From: DASZBR01 sp033763845
GTDB lineage: Bacteria > Pseudomonadota > Gammaproteobacteria > DASZBR01
Direction: 5' to 3'
DNA: 7,219 nt
NCBI GenBank assembly: GCA_033763845.1
Contig: JANRJR010000001.1
Coordinates: 1 to 7,219, forward strand
Shown piece after piece: positions 1-4,559 of this stretch. Under the pieces are notes generated by a model, which saw nothing but the letters and a program-made list of their open reading frames with translations, was not told where the DNA came from and searched no databases. The position numbers were made by a program, and so were the translations under genes. The number at the start of each line of letters is the position of its first letter. The stretch's first letter is position 1.

Positions 1-33
1 GTTGGTGTCATCTTCTGTGGTCGCTTTTGTCAT
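1..33 (-). CDS. 5' end of an unidentified gene downstream of apaH (partial)
   Basis: An ATG on the minus strand at 33-31 shares one base with the TGA stop of apaH (TGATG junction). It opens a frame that stays open to the window edge, reading MTKATTEDDTN. A strong Shine-Dalgarno-like GAGGG lies 6 bases upstream, inside the last apaH codons. That spacing and the stop-start overlap are typical of a translationally coupled operon gene. Only 11 codons are visible, polar and acidic with no signal peptide, so no family can be named. In E. coli folA lies near apaH, but these residues do not look like a dihydrofolate reductase start. That the gene is real is likely; its function is unknown. Confidence 0.55.
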   Translation of the reverse strand, partial: MTKATTEDDTN

Positions 34-836
34 CACTTACCCTCACGGAATTGTCGATTGCAACTTACTTGAAAATGCTGCTCATCCTCTAAGCGTAATG
101 CTGTTAATGCATTCCCCCATGAACATCCTGTATCGAGGGCATAAATATTCGCTGTATCTGCTTTTCCCTTTAACGAAGCCCAATGACCAAAAATAATCTT
201 ATCGTTTTTGGTCTTACGCGTGGAGACTGAAAACCACGGGTAAAATCCTTTGGGTTGTCCGCCAATCGGACCTTTATACGCTAAATCCAATTTTCCCTTT
301 TTATCAACATATCGCATGCGTGTACAGTAATTTACTGTCGCCACCAATCCCTCATGGGAAGCATCATCATACATATGCAATAAAAAATCACGGTAATTTT
401 TGCTGCGGAGTATTATTTCGAATTCTCGACTGCAGTCAAGCGCTTTTTTTAGCGTCCATTGTGGGGCCAATCCCGCGTGAACCATTGTATATTTTAATTC
501 TGGATCATGATGAATTAATGGCAAATGGCGAACATATTCCAGCAATGATTCTGCATCTGGTGCGGTCAATACATCATGAAAAGTATCTTTTTTTTGAAGC
601 GGTTTGCACTGGCTTGCAACGGCTAAATAATGTAAATCATGATTACCTAATACACTGACTGCTGCGCTTCCCAAACTTTTCACGAAACGCAAAACATCGA
701 GTGATTTTAAGCCGCGATTAATTAAATCACCTGTAAACCACACAACATCTTTTTGTGGATTAAATTCAATTAATGACAGCAAATCCAACAATTCATCGTA
801 ACAACCTTGCACATCACCAATGGCATAGGTCGACAT
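33..836 (-). CDS. apaH: Bis(5'-nucleosyl)-tetraphosphatase, symmetrical (Ap4A hydrolase) ApaH
   Basis: ApaH is a cytosolic metallophosphoesterase that splits diadenosine tetraphosphate symmetrically into two ADP. It controls alarmone levels and, in E. coli, also removes Np4 caps from RNA. The 267 residues are close to the roughly 280 of E. coli ApaH. The PPP-family phosphoesterase motifs are in order: GDVQGC (7-12), GDLINRG (36-42), GNHD (64-67), a VHAG histidine (H120) and FGHWAS (216-221, H218), followed by the ApaH signature YALDTGCSWG (232-241). Gln at position 10 replaces the His of E. coli GDVHG; I recall the same Q in other gammaproteobacterial ApaH proteins, so this is not evidence of inactivity. 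The start lies two bases after the stop of the preceding gene with only a weak SD (GCGAG in the upstream gene's end), so translation is probably coupled. An eight-A run lies at codons 81-83 but the frame is intact. Confidence 0.96.
   Translation of the reverse strand: MSTYAIGDVQGCYDELLDLLSLIEFNPQKDVVWFTGDLINRGLKSLDVLRFVKSLGSAAVSVLGNHDLHYLAVASQCKPLQKKDTFHDVLTAPDAESLLEYVRHLPLIHHDPELKYTMVHAGLAPQWTLKKALDCSREFEIILRSKNYRDFLLHMYDDASHEGLVATVNYCTRMRYVDKKGKLDLAYKGPIGGQPKGFYPWFSVSTRKTKNDKIIFGHWASLKGKADTANIYALDTGCSWGNALTALRLEDEQHFQVSCNRQFREGK
40..44 (-). promoter_or_regulatory. Ribosome binding site for the gene downstream of apaH
   Basis: On the minus strand this reads GAGGG, six bases before the ATG at 33. 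It lies within the final codons of apaH and is the main argument that a coupled gene starts at base 33. Confidence 0.55.
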
Positions 837-838
837 AA

Positions 839-2284
839 TTATTTACTCGCAGGACGAAAAGCAGACTGTATTTTTGCAGCTTCCGTTGGCGCTGCTTGTG
901 TCGGTGTTGCAGGTTGAACTTCTGGAATCACTTGTGGCGGAAATACTTGTATACCCATGCCAATCGGGGGTACACCTAACTGTGCAGGATACGCAACATA
1001 CGGATTGATCACTAATAGTGCAGGACTTATTACGCCTGATTGTTGAGCGTAAGCAACAGATACTGCAATGGTTGATTGAATTAAATGCTCTCGTATTTGT
1101 TGTGCTGTTAAGCCTGATTGTTTGTTGTCAGAAACAAATTTATTAATGACGTCATTTGTAATGACAGCACCTTCGGCTACGCGAGGAACATCAATTTTAG
1201 CGTCCGTACTCTTGGGTGATTCTTGCGCTTGATGCAACCAATTAATAAATTGCCGAACGGCGTCTTTAGCATTCGATTTTATTTCTTGCGCAGCCGATTT
1301 TAATTTCTCTTGTGAAGCTAATGACGTAACGCCAAATAAGGTCGAGGATTTGTTTATTTTAGCCTCATCTGAAATGCTCTTTGTATCCACTGCTTTTTCA
1401 GCGTGCTCTGTTAGAATGCGTTCGCCTAATTCTTTTTGACGTTTCTGGGCCTCTTTCCGTTCTTTAATAATTTTATTAATTAATGCAATAGTTTGTGGTG
1501 ACAAGGCGTGACGAAAAACTTTTCTGTCTGAAAAATAAGATTCTAAAATTTGTGCATCCGCTAACGGAATAACTTTAAGCCAACCCATTTCACGTTGATC
1601 ATCAGTTAACAAACCTATCCACGCTTGCAATACTTCTTCATTACTCGCAAGCCACGTAAACCCTTCTGCAGAAATAATTTGACGAGCTAATAATGGTGTA
1701 ATCATCCATCGCAAATGATCATTGGGAACATCTTCAAAGCCAAAGACATAGTGCGTTTTATTTTCTTTGATTTCCATCGGGCCAGCAAAAGGTTGCCACA
1801 ATTCAGAAACATTTCCGTCTTTATCAGTGAGGCTTACGATGTGACGCGTAGGAATTTTGCCGACATCCAATAGTAATGATGCTGTAAAAATGGCATAAAC
1901 CCATAACATTTCTTCTTCTGAAACGGATGACAATGTCGTGCCTTCAGGTAATAAATACGTCCGAGCTAAAAACAAAGAAAGCGAGGCGCGTTCTAGTGCA
2001 TGATCAAGTAAGCCGCCTAAGGAGGCATAAAAACTGCGTTCAGTTTCAGGTAAATTTTGAACAAACAATACAAAAGCATGAATATCACGTAAAAAAACAC
2101 GGTTATATTCTTCATCGGGTAAATTTAATAATGTACGGATATCGGATAAAATTTGTTGGCGCTTTTCAGTAGATAATAATTCTTCGGCTGTTAATAAAGG
2201 CGTTGCATTTTTCTGCAGCGCGATTTTATCCGTAATGGGTTTCTTTTTTAGCTTATTCATTAAATCATACATTCCATTAAACAT
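839..2284 (-). CDS. TraI_2/MOBH relaxase-like domain protein, probably catalytically degenerate
   Basis: This 481-residue protein resembles the two conserved regions of MOBH conjugative relaxases (TraI_2 family). Residues about 40-250 follow the N-terminal region: KRQQILSDIRTLL, then LGGLLDHALE (89-98), a YAIFTASLLLDVGKI stretch (130-144), W163-PFAGP (165-169), and PLLARQI...GFTWLAS...LQAWIGLLT (197-227). Residues about 345-410 (FINWL...VPRVAEGAVI...INKF) resemble the C-terminal winged-helix TraI_2_C region. The expected HHH before GGLLDH reads SFY (84-86), and the HD pair reads LD (139-140). H95 and D140 remain, so metal-dependent nicking looks unlikely. A charged, possibly coiled-coil segment spans 266-296, and the tail (420-475) is rich in Pro, Ala and Gln. 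There is no signal peptide or clear membrane segment. It overlaps ksgA by 8 bases and ends two bases before apaH, in the place apaG takes in E. coli. Family membership comes from remembered consensus patterns; the cellular role is unknown. Confidence 0.72.
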   Translation of the reverse strand: MFNGMYDLMNKLKKKPITDKIALQKNATPLLTAEELLSTEKRQQILSDIRTLLNLPDEEYNRVFLRDIHAFVLFVQNLPETERSFYASLGGLLDHALERASLSLFLARTYLLPEGTTLSSVSEEEMLWVYAIFTASLLLDVGKIPTRHIVSLTDKDGNVSELWQPFAGPMEIKENKTHYVFGFEDVPNDHLRWMITPLLARQIISAEGFTWLASNEEVLQAWIGLLTDDQREMGWLKVIPLADAQILESYFSDRKVFRHALSPQTIALINKIIKERKEAQKRQKELGERILTEHAEKAVDTKSISDEAKINKSSTLFGVTSLASQEKLKSAAQEIKSNAKDAVRQFINWLHQAQESPKSTDAKIDVPRVAEGAVITNDVINKFVSDNKQSGLTAQQIREHLIQSTIAVSVAYAQQSGVISPALLVINPYVAYPAQLGVPPIGMGIQVFPPQVIPEVQPATPTQAAPTEAAKIQSAFRPASK

Positions 2285-3053
2285 GTCGTTGCTCCGTAAC
2301 TAAATAATTCGCTAATTTTTCAAAATCGTGTAACGTTAATTCTGCGGGCCTGGATTTGGATGAAATACCATTTTTTTCTAAATCTGCTTCGCTAAAAAAA
2401 CGACCTAAAGCATGACGTAACGTTTTGCGGCGGTATTGAAATGCTTCCCTTACGATATCACTAAAAAGCGTATAATCAAGAAGTTTTGTGGCAGATTTTG
2501 GCATTAGGCGTACAACAGCCGATTCTACTTGTGGCGGTGGATCAAACGCTGTGTTGGGGACATCAAATAAACTCTCTATCTCGAAATCACGTTGAAGCAT
2601 AATGCTCAATCGTCCATAATCAGGAGTGTTTACTTCTGCACACATGCGTTCAACGACTTCTTTTTGCAGCATGAAAATCAGCTCTCTTATTGAATTTTTA
2701 TATTCAAGCAAATGGAATAATAACGGCGTAGAAATATTGTACGGCAAGTTCCCAATTATTTTTTGGTTTGGCGGGAGTGTTGAAAAATCAAAATTTAAAA
2801 CATCCGATTGAATTAACGTAAAGTTAGAATATGACTTTGTCATCCGCATTAAGCGTTCAACTAAATCCCTGTCAATTTCAATCGCAATTAAATTTGGGTG
2901 CTGCATTAAGAGTGAAAAGGTTAGTGCGCCCTTTCCTGGACCAATTTCAATGATCACATCAGACGATGTAGGCGACAGCGTATCAATCATGCGATGAATA
3001 ATATTTTGATCGTGTAAAAAATGTTGTCCAAAGCGCTTACGGGGTTTGTGCAT
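2277..3053 (-). CDS. rsmA: 16S rRNA (adenine(1518)-N6/adenine(1519)-N6)-dimethyltransferase RsmA/KsgA
   Basis: RsmA (KsgA) transfers four methyl groups from SAM to two adjacent adenines near the 3' end of 16S rRNA, a late check in 30S assembly; loss gives kasugamycin resistance. From the chosen start the protein has 258 residues (E. coli 273). Visible motifs are the family N-terminus PRKRFGQHFLHD (4-15), SAM motif I IEIGPGKGAL (35-44), the acidic IEIDRDL (58-64), QSDVLNFDF (82-90), catalytic GNLPYNIST (101-109), FDPPPQVESAVVRL (170-183) and the FQYRRKTL segment (205-212). The frame has an earlier ATG at 3083 that would add MFFQKPLSLF. I prefer 3053 because family proteins begin shortly before RKRFGQ, and a GAG lies seven bases upstream. 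Either start overlaps the end of pdxA (17 or 47 bases), consistent with coupling. All catalytic motifs are intact. Confidence 0.96.
   Translation of the reverse strand: MHKPRKRFGQHFLHDQNIIHRMIDTLSPTSSDVIIEIGPGKGALTFSLLMQHPNLIAIEIDRDLVERLMRMTKSYSNFTLIQSDVLNFDFSTLPPNQKIIGNLPYNISTPLLFHLLEYKNSIRELIFMLQKEVVERMCAEVNTPDYGRLSIMLQRDFEIESLFDVPNTAFDPPPQVESAVVRLMPKSATKLLDYTLFSDIVREAFQYRRKTLRHALGRFFSEADLEKNGISSKSRPAELTLHDFEKLANYLVTEQRHV
2292..2295 (-). promoter_or_regulatory. Ribosome binding site of the TraI_2-like gene
   Basis: GGAG on the minus strand lies seven bases upstream of the ATG at 2284, inside the last codons of ksgA. It supports that ATG over the further in-frame ATG codons at residues 5 and 9. 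Confidence 0.55.
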
Positions 3054-3939
3054 AAATAAACTCAACGGTTTTTGAAAAAACATATTTTATATTGCTCGAA
3101 TCAGCTTTACCCGTCCCTGCCAAATCCATGGCTGTGCCATGATCAACAGACGTTCTTAAAAAAGGTAAGCCTAGCGTAATATTAACGGAATCTTTGAAAT
3201 TTCGGTGCTTAAGCACGCATAAACCCTGATCATGATACATTGCAATAACAGCATCATGTTTTTTAAGATTGTTTTCATAAAATAAACTGTCAGCAGAATG
3301 TGGGCCAGATAAGTCAGGATATTTTTTTTGCAGATTTTTAATGGTGGGAATAATAATTTTATTTTCTTCTTGGCCCAAATATCCATTTTCTCCTGCATGA
3401 GGATTTAATCCACACACAGCAATATTTGAAGATTTTATAAAAGCACTCACAGCAGCAATAACAGCGGTTAAGCGTTCAGTTGTGATAGCTTCCGAAACTT
3501 TATTTAAGGGTAGATGATCTGTCACCAGTCCAATTTTTAAAAACGGGCTGTCAAAAAACATGACAGGGTTTTGTGTTTTTGTAAGTTCAGCCAAATAATG
3601 CGTATGACCTAAAAAATCAAAGCCATTTTGATTAATAATAGTTTTATTAGCAGGTCCCGTAAGCAGTGCTGCGCCCTTCTCGTGTAAGCACAAATCAGCT
3701 GCAATATCTAAACAGTTTAATACATAGCGCGAATTTAATTTAACTGCATGAATATTCTCAGGATTAAAAGATAAACCTAATTTATTTGCGCGATCAGATA
3801 AACTCTCCGGATCGCCCACGATAATATAAGGATAATCTAATTTTTGTTGAATTAATTGAATAACAACATCTGGGCCAATTCCTAAGGGCTCACCGGGTGT
3901 AATAATAATGGGCAAATCAGGGTGAAAGGATTTTGACAT
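3037..3939 (-). CDS. pdxA: 4-hydroxythreonine-4-phosphate dehydrogenase PdxA
   Basis: PdxA oxidises 4-phosphohydroxy-L-threonine with NAD+; the product decarboxylates to 3-amino-2-oxopropyl phosphate, which PdxJ joins with deoxyxylulose 5-phosphate to make pyridoxine phosphate. It is a cytosolic metal-dependent homodimer. The 300 residues are somewhat shorter than E. coli PdxA (329), mainly through a shorter segment around residues 50-75. Motifs: ITPGEPLGIGPD (13-24), LTGPANK (93-99), GHTHYLAE (111-118, H112 matching E. coli substrate-site H136), DHLPL (141-145), GLNPHAGENG (177-186), AMYHDQGL (233-240) and TSVDHGTA (263-270). The three metal histidines H166, H211 and H266 of E. coli correspond to H142, H181 and H236 here, all present. 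The start overlaps the end of surA by 23 bases and has no recognisable SD, so translation probably depends on ribosomes leaving surA. The TPGEP motif close to the N-terminus supports this start. Confidence 0.96.
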   Translation of the reverse strand: MSKSFHPDLPIIITPGEPLGIGPDVVIQLIQQKLDYPYIIVGDPESLSDRANKLGLSFNPENIHAVKLNSRYVLNCLDIAADLCLHEKGAALLTGPANKTIINQNGFDFLGHTHYLAELTKTQNPVMFFDSPFLKIGLVTDHLPLNKVSEAITTERLTAVIAAVSAFIKSSNIAVCGLNPHAGENGYLGQEENKIIIPTIKNLQKKYPDLSGPHSADSLFYENNLKKHDAVIAMYHDQGLCVLKHRNFKDSVNITLGLPFLRTSVDHGTAMDLAGTGKADSSNIKYVFSKTVEFIYAQTP

Positions 3940-4546
3940 AGGCTTGCGATCGAAGTTGATCGATCCAGTTTTTCATGGCTTCGGGATATTTTTTCTGTAA
4001 TAAAATCATTTTAGCTTTTTTCTCTAGGTCACCTTTCATGCCTTTTTTGGTGAGTTTTGCAATTTCTTGTTGAACTTCAGCATCTGACAATTTAATGGTG
4101 GGAACGACTTGTGTTTGAGCGACTTGACTTAAAATAATTTCACGGCGGATTTGTTCGCGATAGTCAGCATAATTCATATTGTGTGCTTCAATGGCTGATT
4201 TAAGTTGATCCGTTGTCATATTATTTTTTGCGGCAATCCCAGCAATAGTTTTAGTGAGATCGGTATCTGAAACACTAAGGTGCGCCTTTTTTGCAATCTG
4301 TAATTGTAGTTTCATATCAATTAACTGATCCAAAACTTTTTTGCGTAGTACTGAATCACTGGGAACGGGTTGCTTAGCGGATTGTAATTGAGATTTCGCA
4401 ATGCTAATTTGTTGATTCAATTCATTTTGAGTAATGGGTTCTGAATTCACGATAGCAATTACTTTATCCAATGTTTCTGCATACGATACTGTTTGAAAGG
4501 TTACCAATAAAAACATGCACAGAAAAAATTTTTTGAACAGTGCCAT
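3917..4546 (-). CDS. surA: SurA-type periplasmic chaperone lacking parvulin PPIase domains
   Basis: SurA escorts unfolded outer-membrane proteins through the periplasm to the BAM complex. Here a Sec signal peptide (KK at 5-6, hydrophobic core 7-20, predicted cleavage after SYA, residue 23) precedes a SurA_N domain (about 24-155): DKVIAIVNSEPIT, LRKKVLDQLIDMKLQLQIAKK, and NNMTTDQL...YREQIRREIILS match E. coli SurA well. After a short linker (about 150-177) it goes straight to the C-terminal piece, LLQKKYPEAMKNWIDQLR then QAYVKILSP, which aligns with the last residues of E. coli SurA (SAYVKILSN). Both parvulin domains, about 220 residues, are absent, giving 209 instead of 428 residues with no frame break. 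E. coli SurA without its PPIase domains keeps chaperone activity, so function is plausible. An AGGAG lies six bases before the ATG. It starts 13 bases after the GDH stop and precedes pdxA, as surA does in E. coli. Confidence 0.9.
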   Translation of the reverse strand: MALFKKFFLCMFLLVTFQTVSYAETLDKVIAIVNSEPITQNELNQQISIAKSQLQSAKQPVPSDSVLRKKVLDQLIDMKLQLQIAKKAHLSVSDTDLTKTIAGIAAKNNMTTDQLKSAIEAHNMNYADYREQIRREIILSQVAQTQVVPTIKLSDAEVQQEIAKLTKKGMKGDLEKKAKMILLQKKYPEAMKNWIDQLRSQAYVKILSP

Positions 4547-4552
4547 GTAAAT

Positions 4553-4557
4553 CTCCT
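4553..4557 (-). promoter_or_regulatory. Ribosome binding site of surA
   Basis: AGGAG on the minus strand sits six bases upstream of the surA ATG at 4546. It lies in the only real spacer of the window (4547-4559), the 13 bases between the GDH stop and surA. That spacer is too short for a terminator or promoter, so surA is probably co-transcribed with the dehydrogenase or uses a promoter inside its coding region. Confidence 0.7.
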
Positions 4558-4559
4558 GC

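Noticed and set aside
588..595. Run of eight A (minus strand) in apaH, with a similar run at 3322-3329 in pdxA, as possible slippage sites
   Set aside because: Both encode in-frame Gln-Lys-Lys, and the proteins continue intact with all motifs. Such runs are expected in AT-rich DNA, and nothing downstream suggests programmed frameshifting.
320..658. Plus-strand open frame of 112 codons, and other plus-strand frames at 2-196, 1927-2172, 2626-2811 and 6414-6647
   Set aside because: They lie opposite well-supported genes, have no recognisable protein features, and are explained as antisense shadows.
33..836. Gln in place of His in the first metal motif of ApaH (GDVQG) as a sign of an inactive enzyme
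   Set aside because: I recall the same substitution in other gammaproteobacterial ApaH proteins, and all other catalytic motifs are intact.
839..1020. Pro/Ala/Gln-rich C-terminus of the TraI_2-like protein as a Dot/Icm secretion signal
   Set aside because: No acidic EExxE-type patch is seen near the C-terminus. Low-complexity composition alone cannot support an effector call.
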